The notes beneath the pieces were generated by a model that was not told the origin of the DNA, did no database searches, and saw nothing but the letters and a program-made list of their open reading frames with translations. From Portulaca oleracea (taxonomy: Eukaryota; Streptophyta; Magnoliopsida; Caryophyllales; Portulacaceae), in contig CM055877.1 in the NCBI GenBank assembly GCA_029582165.1, positions 29,595,241 to 29,659,240 on the forward strand: a stretch of DNA of 64,000 nt. The letters run 5' to 3'. Made by a program: the position numbers and the translations under genes. Of the stretch, positions 49,166 to 59,126 are shown in pieces (within the stretch, counting starts at the first letter, position 1; every line of letters begins with the position of its first letter).

Positions 49166-50590
49166 TATGCCACAAGTGCACGAGTGTACATGTAGCAAAT
49201 ATCAAGGTCGATCCCACAGGGACTTTGCTAACTACACACCAAACTAGCTTCCTATGTGATTACTAAATCGGTCGGGTTTTGTATTGAGGATAACTAATTC
49301 TACTTCTAATCGCTAAAAAGGTCAAATAAATCAAATATTCACATACTTCACAAGATGAAATCAATAAGAAAAAGACGTTCAGGGAATAAATCCTAAGTAA
49401 CTCTATGAATCAAATAAGTGGATTGAACATGTATGTCACTAATTTGGTACATTTTAGGGTCGATAATCGCATAAATTATTCCGTAGCGAGCTTTTGGCAA
49501 TGAAACAGATTGCTTAGTAAAATTGATCTTTTAGACTCTTTATTGTGTCAATTTTATCTAAGTTAAATATCAAATTATCTAATGACCCCTAGTTACAAAG
49601 TCTTCTATCTCTAGTTCACTTCATATACTAGTTTAATCCTAAGGATTCCGATTATCGAATTTCTCCGTTCGGTCCTTCATTCAACAATCTAAATCCATGC
49701 TAATGGTGCGCCAACAAAAGCAATGACAAACATAATCAAAGGATAAATAAAATGCATTCAAACTAGATAAACAAACTTGTTCAATCAAACAATATTCAAT
49801 CCATAAGAGAAACTAATAAGGGTTTATCCCCCAAACTTATGAAACTACTCACTACTCATGTTCGATTCACTAAACATATGAAGGTCTATACTAAAATGCA
49901 TGAAAACTATAAGAAAGAGAAGTAAACCGAGTGTTGAATCAATCCTTGCTTGATTGGTGATCGGTGGGGACTTTTGCTCCTCCACTTCAATGGGATTCTT
50001 GCAAGATAAACTTCAAACTCCAATGCACTCTCAATCTTCGATTATGGATGTACTTGGATGGAATAGTGGATGAAAGGATGGGTGAATATGATGATGAGGA
50101 TGAGGATGAATGAGAATGAATGACAGCAAAAACAGCCGGATACATCAATTATATAGCATTAAGAGCAACCGAAACGCCATTTTTGCATTAAATAGGGCCA
50201 ACATGGGTGATCCCAGGTCAACACGGACCGTGCTGCATTCAACACGGGTCGTGTTGCTTGGACAAGGACCGTGTTGGTCACTGGAATCAAATTCTGCACT
50301 TTCTAGAGGCTGAAACGACCCGTGCTAGGTCTTTAGACACCCGTGTTGGGTTCTGCCATGTTCGTGGGCCTGAGTTTGGGCCTTGGGGTGGATCTCTATC
50401 TTTATTTGTGATATACTTGGACTCCTTTGACTTGGTTTTGAGCTTGATTTGATCCAAATAACTCCATTTTCCTACAAAACTTATACCAACTCGAACCAAG
50501 CATAATGTAGAGAATTCGGGTATAAAAATAATACATTCATAAGTAAAATCACCCAAATTAACTCTAAATAATCCTAGATCACATATATAT
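49166..50590. mobile_element. LTR-like block, boundaries uncertain
   Basis: It begins TGATATGCCACAAGTGCACG and carries the GATCCCACAGGGACTT phrase I associate with plant Gypsy LTRs. Stowaway-like sequence lies on both sides (49043-49165 and 50600-50700), suggesting an insertion that split a Stowaway. The right end and duplication could not be fixed. It includes AACACGG-type palindromes at 50215-50345. Confidence 0.4.
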
Positions 50591-50599
50591 AAAATATAC

Positions 50600-50700
50600 T
50601 TATGAAAAAACATTTTCCATTACAAATCTAACAATTCTAGTTTTATCTAATAGTTCAATATATAATTTGATAAATTAACAGTCAAAATTTAAAATTTTCT
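50600..50700. mobile_element. Stowaway-like fragment
   Basis: The TTTCCATTACAAATCTAAC and TAACAGTCAAAATTT phrases match in order the interior of the Stowaway at 22691. The other part probably lies at 49043-49165 (GATTGTCTTATTTTATTTTG). Confidence 0.45.
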
Positions 50701-50754
50701 ACCTCTTAAATCAAACTTGAACAATTTTTTTGTGCCGAAAAAGGTAATTAATAA

Positions 50755-50862
50755 TAATGATAATGATGATGATGATGATAGAATAATAATAACAACGACG
50801 ACAACAGTAAAATAACACCGACGACAACAACAACAATATATAACAACAACAACAACAATTAG
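50755..50862. repeat. GATGAT / AACAAC / GACGAC trinucleotide-rich stretch
   Basis: Mixed trinucleotide repeats (GAT, AAT, AAC, GAC units) without a coding frame of interest. Confidence 0.7.
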
Positions 50863-51104
50863 AGACATGTCCTTTTTGATCATTTCACTTTCATCAGCTA
50901 CTCTAACCTCTGATTTACCGAACAAATTCTTTACAGATAGCTATTTTAATAGCTATCAACTATCCGCTAATTGAAATTAGCAATCTGCTACATAAACAGT
51001 TATCCGCTACTCAATCCGCTCTTTTTGCCGAACAGGGCCTTATTTAATTTAAAGGTTGTGCTCAATGATTTTATCTGCTAAATTTTATAGGTTAATTGAA
51101 AGTA

Positions 51105-52680
51105 TGTCGAAATGAACAATCGACTCATTTTTCAAGAAACAAGTGGAGGAAAGCACCAATGCTTCACATGTCGAACAAACTGAAGTTTACATCCTGAACC
51201 CCTCAATGTAGGTGTTGAGCAATCACAACCTCCAGCTAAATCTCCAAGAGTTAACCCTAGGGCTTTAGAGATGAATTGTTTCGTTCGTGATCCTGCTTTA
51301 CGTAAACCGATAAATGATTATTCGATAAATAAAAGGGATGAAATTCATAGGGAATATATCAAGCTTGGCCCTCATCAGCCTTTTGAAGAATCTTATAAGT
51401 TTCTGGACCAGAGAGTCATCCCCGTCGGTTTCAATATCATTGGTTTAAGGATTTTCCTTGGTTGGAGTATTCGTATTCTAAACATGCTGCATATTGCTTT
51501 CCATGCTTTCTTTTTTCAAAAAAGCCACCAGCAAAGTCGGGATCAGATACATTTACATCTAAAGGATTTAATAATTGGAAAATGGTTCATGATGGTAAGA
51601 ATTTTGCTTTTCTTACTCATATGGGGAAAAACTCAAATTTAGCTTATAATTTTGCAGTTAAATGCCTTGATAATTTGATGAATCAGTCATGTCATATTGA
51701 AAGTGTCATTGTGTAAGACCCCGGCTCCTCTCGCGCCGCGCACATTACTGATAACTGCTTTAAGGATCGCTGACTGGCCCCACAAATCACAACGAGTCTT
51801 TCCAACGTGTTTCGTCCTCACTCACACGCTATCTTGAAAAACTTCCCAGGAGGTCACCCATCCTGAGACTACTCCCAGCCAAGCACGCTTAACTGAGGAG
51901 TTCCCATCGGATGAGCTACCTTCTTTGGTGATATAAGTAGTCATTTCAATCCCTTTAAGCCACACTTAACCATATATCCGGGGTGTTACACATTGAGAAA
52001 CAAACTACTGAAGAAATTGTGAGCAATAGGTTACGATTGAAAGCTTCAATTGATGTTGTGAGATGGTTGACATTCCAGACCTATGCTTTTAGAGGCCATG
52101 ATTAAAGTCTTGATTCGACAAATCAAGGTAGCTTTCTTGAGTTATTGAAACTTTTGGCATCATATAATGAACAAGTCAATGTTGTTGTTCTATACAATGC
52201 TTCTTCAATTGCTAAGTATACATCTCCAGAAATTCAAAAGCAAATTTTTCACATCTTTGCAAGGAATGTGCAAAAGACAATACGAGAAGAAATTTGAAAC
52301 TCTAAATTTTGTCTTATTGTAGATGAATAACGAGACATAGCTAAAAGAGAACTGATGGCTATTGTTGTTAGGTTTATTGATAAAAAGGGGCATGTCCGGG
52401 AACGATTTCTAGGTTTAGTACATGTCAAAGATACAACGTCCTTAACCCTTAAGAATAAGCTCAGTTATGTTCTATCTAATCATAATCTCAGCGTTAGGGA
52501 TATTCAAGGTTAAGGGTTTGATGAAGCTAGTAACATGCGTGGACACAACTTCTAACTCTTCTAAACGCCATGATGAATCACAAGCAAAACATATTGAAGA
52601 GCTAGCCCATTTAATTGAAGTAGGAGAGATTGGTACTGGAACTAGTGCAAATGAAATTGGTACACGACAACGTCCGGGAG
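51105..52680 (+). pseudogene. hAT transposase (TTF-type zinc finger / DUF4371 class), broken
   Basis: Translated pieces match the plant TTF-zinc-finger hAT transposases in order: TIDSFFKKQVEEST (51116), DPALRKPINDYSINKRDEI (51290), then in another frame WFKDFPWLEYSYSKHAAYCF and CFLFSKK (51450-51510). After the Cassandra LTR come EIVSNRLRLKASIDVVRWL (52010), SKFCLIVDE-RDIAKRELMAI (52300), GFDEASNMRG (52515) and HIEELAHLIEVGEIGTG (52590). Frameshifts (near 51230 and 51440), stops (near 52105 and 52295) and two Cassandra insertions (51712 and 52681) make it dead. The C-terminal dimerisation part is not found beyond the second insertion. Confidence 0.82.
51707..51995 (-). mobile_element. Cassandra solo LTR (5S-derived), 279 bp
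   Basis: The LTR spans 51712-51990 (TGTAAGACCCC ... GTGTTACA) and is flanked by the exact 5-bp duplication CATTG (51707-51711, 51991-51995). On the minus strand it contains 5S rRNA promoter boxes: AGTTAAGCGTGCTTGG (A box, near 51880-51895) and GGATGGGTGACCTCCTGGGA (C box, near 51844-51863). It is an LTR promoter of Cassandra type, not a 5S gene. It sits inside the hAT transposase pseudogene. Confidence 0.93.
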
Positions 52681-53116
52681 TGTAACGCCCCAGCCCTTCC
52701 CGGGCCGCGGACATTACTGATAATCACTTCAAGGATGGCCCGGATGGGTGACTGGCCCCACAAATCACCACAAGTCTTTCCAACGTGCTTCGTCCTCGCT
52801 CACACGTTGCCTGGGAAAACTTCCCAGGAGGTCACCCATCCTTAGACTACTCTGAGCCAAGCACGCTTAATTGAGGAGTTCCCAACGGATGAGCTACCGT
52901 AAAAGAAGGTGCACCTTTGTGATATGAGTAGTCATTTCAATCTCTTTAAGCCACACTTAACCATATATTCGAGGTGTTACAATTATCCCCACTTAAGCGC
53001 ACAACATCCTCGTTGTGCCCCAATCCACTCCAGAATCTTTGCCCCGCTAGGTGATTGCCCATGGATCTCCCGTCCACTGGCGCAACTGACGGTCGCAGGT
53101 CAGCTCTGATACCAAC
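52681..53116 (-). mobile_element. Cassandra element, one LTR plus internal domain
   Basis: The LTR at 52681-52981 (TGTAACGCCCC ... GTGTTACA) has the same 5S boxes on the minus strand, one slightly altered (AATTAAGCGTGC). A 135-bp non-coding interior (52982-53116) ends, on the minus strand side of the 5' LTR, with the primer site TGGTATCAGAGC (53105-53116 region) complementary to initiator tRNA-Met. The expected 5' LTR beyond 53117 is missing: only TGTAACGCCCC matches before the sequence changes. It sits in the same hAT pseudogene as the solo LTR at 51712. Confidence 0.85.
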
Positions 53117-53164
53117 TGTAACGCCCCGAGATTTTTAGGCCGAATAATTAATTTAATTAATCTT
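53117..53164. mobile_element. Short LTR-end fragment
   Basis: Forty-eight bases starting TGTAACGCCCCGAGATTTTT, like the start of many plant Gypsy LTRs, cut off by the outer Gypsy LTR at 53165. Confidence 0.4.
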
Positions 53165-54767
53165 TGATGTATAATGGGATCAAACATTGCATCTTGATCA
53201 ATTACACATCAAGGGAGACGTGCAACCAATCTCAACATGGGAGGCTTCAAGTGAATTAGGGCAAAAGGTAGGGTGCTTTGTGAGAGAAAGATAGTCTTTG
53301 AGAGAGTGGAGAGACTTGAGATGGAATATGAATTAGGGATGGAGAAAGATGAGATCTTTGTGGAGTTTGAGAGAAGAGAGAAGGACGAAAACAAGGAGGC
53401 TTTTGAAAGTGACGTGAGGTCTTTGTGGAGGGAGGGATTACTTGAGAGAGATTTGAGAGAAGAGAAGGGATGGACGTGGATTTGAGGAAGAGATGAGGAT
53501 GGCGTGAGCTAGGGATGAGGGAGAGAATGATTGAATGAATGCATGAGAGTATGAGAGATTATGGAAGAGATTTGGCGTGAGGCCTTTAAGAGAGTGAGAG
53601 AGAAATTGATGATTTGAGAGAGTAGGGTTTGAGAGAGATATGGGAGGGACGTTTGAGAGAGGGGGAAGAGAGTGAATTAGGGTTTGGAATTTATCTCAAC
53701 TATATTGATAGAGAGATAAAGAAGTAATTATCTTAACTGTATTGACAAAAAGATAAGAACGGATAGATCTAGGTTTCTAACTTGAATCCAAAAGAAAGAC
53801 AACCTAAGGCTAACTTGATCTAGACCGCAACCTAGGATCAAACTCTTCCTAACCACTTGGGTGCCATACCAAGATACAATAGAAGAAAGGGGTGAGGTTT
53901 ATCCAAACTCTCGAGAGAAAGCTAAAAGCTTAGCTGATTTCATAATTCAAAGTTGGGTGCCTTTGAGAGGCTACAAGCCTAGCTATTTATATTACTAAAG
54001 TCCTAAACCTCCTAGGACTCTCAAGATTGGCGTGCAAGCCATCTTCTCCTACTAGGATTCTATTACTTGGCATGCAAGCCAAGGACTCCTAATACTAGAC
54101 GCCATCTACTCCATCTCCTCCTTGGATTAGGACTCCTTATCATAAGGGGAGTTGGTTACAAGAGATAATAATCCTTTTAGGACTTGGCTTTCCTAATCCA
54201 AGATGGATTAGTTACAAAATAAGCCAACCTTATCTAGGACTACATAGCTTGGCGCCTAATCTAGCAAACCACACACCTATCACACACACACACACACCTT
54301 CTAGATCATTCTAGAACATTCTAGACGATTCTAGATTAATCTAGACTCCAACGAATTGGTGTCCAAGTTTATATATATTACTTGGCACCTCACACAACTG
54401 GAAATGTAAATAAAACCTTAGAAATGTAAAGAAATACATCAAAAGGCCAAAACTGTGAACTTCTTCTTGAAATGGTTAGAAATGTGAAATTCATCTCAAA
54501 ATGATCCAAAATGTGAACTTTATTTTGAAATGGTCCTGTGAAGTTCAACTTGGGCTTTGTACTTGGGCCTTTAGTTGTGGACTTGGACTTGCCATGGATA
54601 GGTTTCCATCATCTTCCATGAATCTTGGGTCTCCAAAAGCAAGCCCATGGCTATGTGAGCCTCCATCTCCTTCTATGAACCTATGGTCCCCAAAAGTGAG
54701 ACCTAGGTTGAGCAGTTCTCCATCATGGGCCTCCTTTGATGTATTTGGCGTTGGCCAAAATACATCA
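53165..54767 (-). mobile_element. 3' LTR of outer Gypsy element, 1603 bp
   Basis: On the minus strand it starts TGATGTATTTTGGCC (54767) and ends CCATTATACATCA (53165). The end half reappears at 63822-64000, in the same orientation, with about five differences in 179 bases, so the two are the LTR pair of one element. A TATAAATAG box lies near 53990-53982 on the minus strand. A five-fold 10-bp TTCTAGA repeat lies upstream of it (54299-54347). The first 31 bases form a palindrome (54737-54767). Confidence 0.88.
54299..54347 (-). promoter_or_regulatory. TTCTAGA decameric array with a perfect heat-shock element
   Basis: Five consecutive 10-bp units each contain CTAGA, four of them as TTCTAGA. Units 2-3 form TTCTAGAACATTC, an exact TTCnnGAAnnTTC heat-shock-factor site, and neighbouring units extend the 5-bp phase with imperfect pentamers. 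It lies in U3 about 310 bp upstream of the LTR TATA box. Heat response is inferred from the motif only. Confidence 0.55.
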
Positions 54768-54804
54768 TTCCCCCCTTTTTTGGAAAAAGTTTGTCGTCAA
54801 ACTT
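54768..54804 (-). other. Polypurine tract and hairpin of the outer Gypsy element
   Basis: On the minus strand AAGTTTG-ACGA-CAAACTT (54804-54787) is followed by the tract AAAAAAGGGGGGAA abutting the LTR. The stem is perfect. Confidence 0.8.
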
Positions 54805-55359
54805 GATGGGAGGAATGAGACCTCTTTGTTGGTTGAGCGGGGCTGGCCTCCTTTATCTTCCATGAATCTAGGATCACCAAACCTTTTCATGTAATGAATT
54901 TTGGGGCGGCCCTCTTGAGATAGAACAAGTTGAACTGCTCCAACATCAACTCCAGAAGCATAACACTCAACCCTCTTATCAAAGTTTGGTAGGGTTAGGA
55001 CCGATGTGGTGCAGAGTTTATCCTTGATGAATGCTTGGTGGGTAGTGGGGCTCCATGAAAACTCCTGGGATTTCCATAGCACGGTCATAGGTGATAAAGT
55101 AATATTGAAATTCTTCACAAACCTCCTATAGAAAGAGGCCAAGCCGGGGAAGCTTTGATCATCATGAGTTCTAACTGGAGTAGACCACTCCTTGATAGCT
55201 TTGAATCTTTCTTCATCAAACTTGAACACTTCAGGCGAAAGAGCATAGCCAAGAGAGACTATGTTGTTGATGAAGACGCCATACTTGGGTAGATTTTGAT
55301 GCAGATCCACGTGAGCTAAGGTCCCCAAATCAGATTGGAGATGAAAGATGTGACCTTTC
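54805..55359 (-). pseudogene. Outer Gypsy pol, C-terminal RT and RNase H remnant
   Basis: The minus strand reads VSLGYALSPEVFKFDEERF, FPGLASFYRRFVKNFN and FSWSPTTHQAF, the RT C-terminus and connection. It continues into the start of the RNase H-like domain (CYASGVDVGAVQLVLSQEGR) and ends 40 codons later at the polypurine tract. Most of RNase H and all of integrase are missing. It joins in frame, across the inner element, to the part at 59127-60321 (the junction segment SEKGHIFHLQSD bridges the duplication CTTTC). Confidence 0.82.
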
Positions 55360-56257
55360 TGATGTATAATGGATCAAGGGATGATCACATTACACACAAG
55401 TTTAGGATCTTTAAAAACCAAGATAAGAATCTTTAACTCTTAGTTCTCAAAGTTCAACTAAACTCAAAGAAATATGATGGAAACGAAACAAAGAATGATG
55501 AATTCGTTTACCAAGATTGATGATGGATGAATGAGAACGATCCAATGATGAACGAATGATGATTTGATGAATGTTTGAACGATTCTTGTTGATGATTGAC
55601 GTGAGAATGGTGATTGTTGATGAATGAACTAATGGGGATGGACGAACGATAGTATTGGCATTTGAAGGAGCAATGAGGATACAGCCACACCACCTCAAAG
55701 AACTCTTCAATTCTACCTTTCACCACCAAGGGATGCCAACCCAAGGCTAGAAGTAGAGATAGGACGAATCTCCCTCAAGAGAAACGAAAAACTAGCAGAA
55801 AAGCTAGAGAGAAAACACCATGTGTTTGATTTGTATTTTGAATTATGATTGAATGAGATTACAAGGCACCCTAAGGGGTCTATTTATACTAGTTGGAGGC
55901 CCCCTTAGGCGTGTGTTACATCAAGAAATGAAGGGAAACTAGCTTACATCATTACAAACAAATGTGACATCATAAAGAAACAAATGTACATAAGCTTGTT
56001 TAAAACTAAGATAACTTGCTCATCCTTGTCCAAATTCCAAGATTCAAAAGCCATTGTGAAGCTCCTTTGATGTAGATTATTTGACCTTTGGATGACTTCC
56101 ACAATATCTTCAAGGATCTTGTGATATGGAGCAAATTACCGAACTGCCCTTGTTGAAACTATTCAAACGAGAGAGAGACTTGAGGGAATGAAGCTCCCTT
56201 TCCCTGTACTTGAGTATTTGGGTCCCATGATGTATATTTGGGACCAAATCTACATCA
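55360..56257 (-). repeat. 3' LTR of inner element 2
   Basis: The first 30 bases on the minus strand form a palindrome (TGATGTAGATTTGG ... CCAAATATACATCA). A TATAAATAG box lies at about 55893-55885 on the minus strand. Confidence 0.9.
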
Positions 56258-56276
56258 TACTCCCTAGGTTGAAAAG

Positions 56277-56294
56277 AAGTTTGCCCTCAAACTT
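56277..56294 (-). other. Hairpin beside the polypurine tract, inner element 2
   Basis: On the minus strand AAGTTTG-AGGG-CAAACTT is a perfect 7-bp stem with a 4-nt loop. It is 19 nt from the 3' LTR, with the tract CCTAGGGAGTA between. Confidence 0.8.
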
Positions 56295-56322
56295 TGAAAA
56301 TCAACTCTCTTACTCGCCTTCT

Positions 56323-57321
56323 TCACAAGAAATTACAAGCTTTCTTCTTAAAGGCTTTGAAGTCATCATAGACTCCTTTTCTAAACTTCTTCAACTTTCT
56401 CCCAAGTAATCCATGGGCATTACAAGACTTGGATTCTCGACTTTTCACCATGGATGTAGATATCCCATGTAGCTTCTCAATTGCCAAGTCAAGTTTCACC
56501 ACTTTGCCTTTATCATTTAGCATGAAACGATCCACTTTGATGACTTTAGCTTCTTGACCCCTTCGAATCCTTGGCACTTCAACCATGTGATCCAAGTTGA
56601 TATCTTGAGGTATCATATGAAAGATACGTCTCATAGGAGAATTCAAAATTGGGTGGTTGCTTGTTTTGCTTTCCTCCAAGTTTGCAAGAACAAGACCCTT
56701 ATGCTCTTCATACCCATGATATTCGTCCTTCATAATCGTTACAATGCTGATTTCATCCTCCTTAGGCCGTGTGGTATAAGATGGAAGTAGAGATGTCTCT
56801 TGATGTATGATATTCCTATCAAGCAACTTTGGTCTTTCCAACAAAGTATGACAAGTATCCATAGAAGTAATATCACACCATAATGAATCTCTACAGTTCT
56901 TGTAAGTGGGAAGACTTACTAAACTTCTTGGATCCTCATGAATGTATTTCTCATGGCTTAGCCTTTGTGTAGGGGCGTCAATGTAACCATAGGAGGCACA
57001 ACTTTCTCCTTCTTTGTTCAATGAACATACTTCTCCTTTGTTGGTACAATGAGAGATCTTACACTCTCTTTGTTGATGTTCATTCGGCACACATACTTCT
57101 TTCAAGGATCTCCTTGCCACATGCCACTCTTCTACATACTCCTCTTCTACTACATTTTCCTCCTCAAATAATTCAAACGTTTCGTACTCAACCAAAGACA
57201 CATCTTTCTTGTTAGGACACTCCAAATCAATGTGACCTAAACTTTGGTAATGACAACATCTCCTTTGTCTTTCGACATCGAGAGCTAAAGAACTTAATTC
57301 ATCCAAAGTCTTATACGGTTG
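56323..57321 (-). CDS. gag C-terminal region: zinc knuckle, protease remnant, basic tail (inner element 2)
   Basis: This frame continues the gag frame after one in-frame TGA at 57324-57322, with 332 further codons. Near its start is a knuckle CCHYQSLGHIDLEC in which the second Cys of CX2CX4HX4C is Tyr. Element 3 has the intact CCHCQSLGHIDLEC. Next come an acidic stretch and a strongly altered copy of the Gypsy protease region: SLWCDITSMDTCHTLLERP corresponds to SLWCDVLPMDACHILLGRP of the outer element, but the catalytic Asp of IDGG is replaced (KEGE). The end holds a segment kept in element 3: KVIKVDRFMLNDKGKVV, then GRKLKKF-KG-YDDFKAFKKK. The tail's function is unknown. Confidence 0.72.
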   Translation of the reverse strand, partial: QPYKTLDELSSLALDVERQRRCCHYQSLGHIDLECPNKKDVSLVEYETFELFEEENVVEEEYVEEWHVARRSLKEVCVPNEHQQRECKISHCTNKGEVCSLNKEGESCASYGYIDAPTQRLSHEKYIHEDPRSLVSLPTYKNCRDSLWCDITSMDTCHTLLERPKLLDRNIIHQETSLLPSYTTRPKEDEISIVTIMKDEYHGYEEHKGLVLANLEESKTSNHPILNSPMRRIFHMIPQDINLDHMVEVPRIRRGQEAKVIKVDRFMLNDKGKVVKLDLAIEKLHGISTSMVKSRESKSCNAHGLLGRKLKKFRKGVYDDFKAFKKKACNFL

Positions 57322-57978
57322 TCATTCAACAATATGTCTAATATAATCATTAAGACCAATTAGATAACATACCAAAGTTTGTGGATCCTCCTCCTTAAGA
57401 ACACACTTCCGAAGTAGATGTTTGAACTCCCTTGTATATTCCTTGACACTTTTGCTCCCTTGGGCCAATCTTTGAAGCTTGTTGATGTTGTCACGTAGAT
57501 AGTTAAGGGGCAGAAACTTCTCTTGGAGCCTTTTCTTCATTTGGACCCATGAACGTACCTTATCTTGGCCCTTTGATTGCCGCTTGCTTTGCTTGCTTGA
57601 CCACCATTCGCTAGCATGCTTTCGTAGCTTCAATGCAACACTTTTGACCTTCTGGTCATCATGGATGGCTTTGAGATCAAAGAACCTTTCAACTTGATGC
57701 ATCCATTCCAAGAATACTTCCGGATCATGACTCCCATAGAACTTTGGTATCTCTTCTTTGAAACCAAATCTGTCCTCCTTCCTTGGAAATGTACTCCATT
57801 CATATTGTGTTTCATACTCGACATCATAAAGATCCACCATACGTGAATCAAACTCAGTTCGTGCTCCTCCCTTTTGAAGGGGCATAAGTTTCTCCAATTG
57901 TTTTGTGAGATAATCAAGTTGCTGCTTCATTTGTTGCATATCATCTTGTGAATCCATTGAAGAACTCACGCACGCCAT
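57322..57978 (-). CDS. gag polyprotein N-terminal part (inner element 2)
   Basis: The frame runs 218 codons from ATG at 57978. Residues about 10-35 are a Gln/Leu-rich coiled-coil-like stretch. About 70-205 are the retrotransposon gag domain, with FLEWMHQVERFFDLK, KHASEWWSSK, SWVQMKKRLQEKFLP and SVKEYTREFKHLLRKC. Gag forms the virus-like particle and packages the RNA. The frame stops at a single TGA and then continues open for over 330 codons, so the original protein was about 550 residues. The stop is probably a point mutation, although readthrough cannot be excluded. No pol domain is attached, so the element would need reverse transcriptase and integrase in trans. Confidence 0.85.
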   Translation of the reverse strand: MACVSSSMDSQDDMQQMKQQLDYLTKQLEKLMPLQKGGARTEFDSRMVDLYDVEYETQYEWSTFPRKEDRFGFKEEIPKFYGSHDPEVFLEWMHQVERFFDLKAIHDDQKVKSVALKLRKHASEWWSSKQSKRQSKGQDKVRSWVQMKKRLQEKFLPLNYLRDNINKLQRLAQGSKSVKEYTREFKHLLRKCVLKEEDPQTLVCYLIGLNDYIRHIVE

Positions 57979-58210
57979 GTAGTATCAATCTTTGATGAAG
58001 AAAGATATGCAAGACTCTCGGTTTGGGGTTTTGGGTGTAGGTGACATGGGGGATTTGTGTTTGGCTATGATTTTGTGAGGGAATGTGTTTGGGTTTTGGG
58101 TTCTTTGTGGAGCTAATGGTGGACGTGTAATGGAGGGATGGTGGGGGATGGATTTGTTATGGAAAGATTGCAAAAAGATGGTTCAAGAACTAAGAGAATC
58201 AATCTCCTAA

Positions 58211-58222
58211 GCTCTGATACCA
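58211..58222 (-). other. Primer binding site (tRNA-iMet), inner element 2
   Basis: TGGTATCAGAGC on the minus strand, four bases after the 5' LTR end. It is complementary to the 3' end of plant initiator methionine tRNA. Confidence 0.9.
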
Positions 58223-58226
58223 ATTT

Positions 58227-59126
58227 TGATGTATAATGGATCAAGGTATGATCACATTACACACAAGTTTAGGATCTTTAAAAACCAAGATAAGAATCTT
58301 TAACTCTTAGTTCTCAAAGTTCAACTAAACTCAAAGAAATATGATGGAAACGAAATAAAGAATGATGAATTCATTTACCAAGATTGATGATGGATGAATG
58401 AGAACGATCCAATGATGAACGAATGATGATTTGATGAATGTTTGAACGATTCTTGTTGATGATTTGACGTGAGAATGGTGATTGTTGATGAACGAACTAA
58501 TGGGGATGGACGAACGATAGTATTGGCGTTTGAAGGATCAATGAGGATACAGCCACACCACCTCAAAGAGCTCTTCAATTCTACCTTTCACCACCAAGGG
58601 ATGCCAACCCAAGGCTAGAAGTAGAGATAGGACGAATCTCCCTCAAGAGAAACGAAAAACTAGCACAAAAGCTAGAGAGAAAACACCAAGTGTTTGATTT
58701 GTATTTTGAATTATGATTGAATGAGATTACAAGGCACCCTAAGGGGTCTATTTATACTAGTTGGAGGCCCCCTTAGGCGTGTGTTACATCAAGAAATGAA
58801 GGGAAACTAGCTTACATCATTACAAACAAATGTGACATCATAAAGAAACAAATGTACATAAGCTAGTTTAAAACTAAGATAACTTGCTTATTCCTTGTCC
58901 AAATTCCAAGATTCAAAAGCCATTGTGAAGCTCCTTTGATGTAGATTATTTGACCTTTGGAAGACTTCCACAATATCTTCAAGGATCTTGTGATATGGAG
59001 CAAATTACCGAACTGCCCTTGTTGAAACCATTAAAACGAGAGAGAGACTTGAGGGAATGAAGCTCCCTTTCCATGTACTTGAGTATTTGGGTCCCATGAT
59101 GTATATTTGGGACCAAATCTACGTCA
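58227..59126 (-). repeat. 5' LTR of inner element 2
   Basis: 900 bp and collinear with 55360-56257, so the two were identical at insertion. Differences are scattered substitutions and single-base indels. Confidence 0.92.

Larger units (their letters stand above)
48641..51042. mobile_element. PIF/Harbinger-type element, 2.4 kb, with nested insertions
   Basis: The ends are GGCCCTGTTCAGCA at 48644 and the inverse GCCGAACAGGGCC ending at 51039, flanked by the 3-bp duplication TTA (48641-48643, 51040-51042), the PIF/Harbinger signature. No transposase frame is present. The interior has been invaded by TAA microsatellites, a Stowaway-like fragment and an LTR-like block, so the original element was much shorter. 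Confidence 0.7.

Noticed and set aside
51838..51900. 5S rRNA gene
   Set aside because: Only the promoter-box part of 5S is present, inside an LTR with a target-site duplication. It is a Cassandra LTR. The same applies at 52815-52880 and 3800-3850.
57322..57324. Programmed readthrough stop in gag of element 2
   Set aside because: The codon context (TGA then CAA) is not a known readthrough signal, and element 3 has a sense codon there. A point mutation is simpler.
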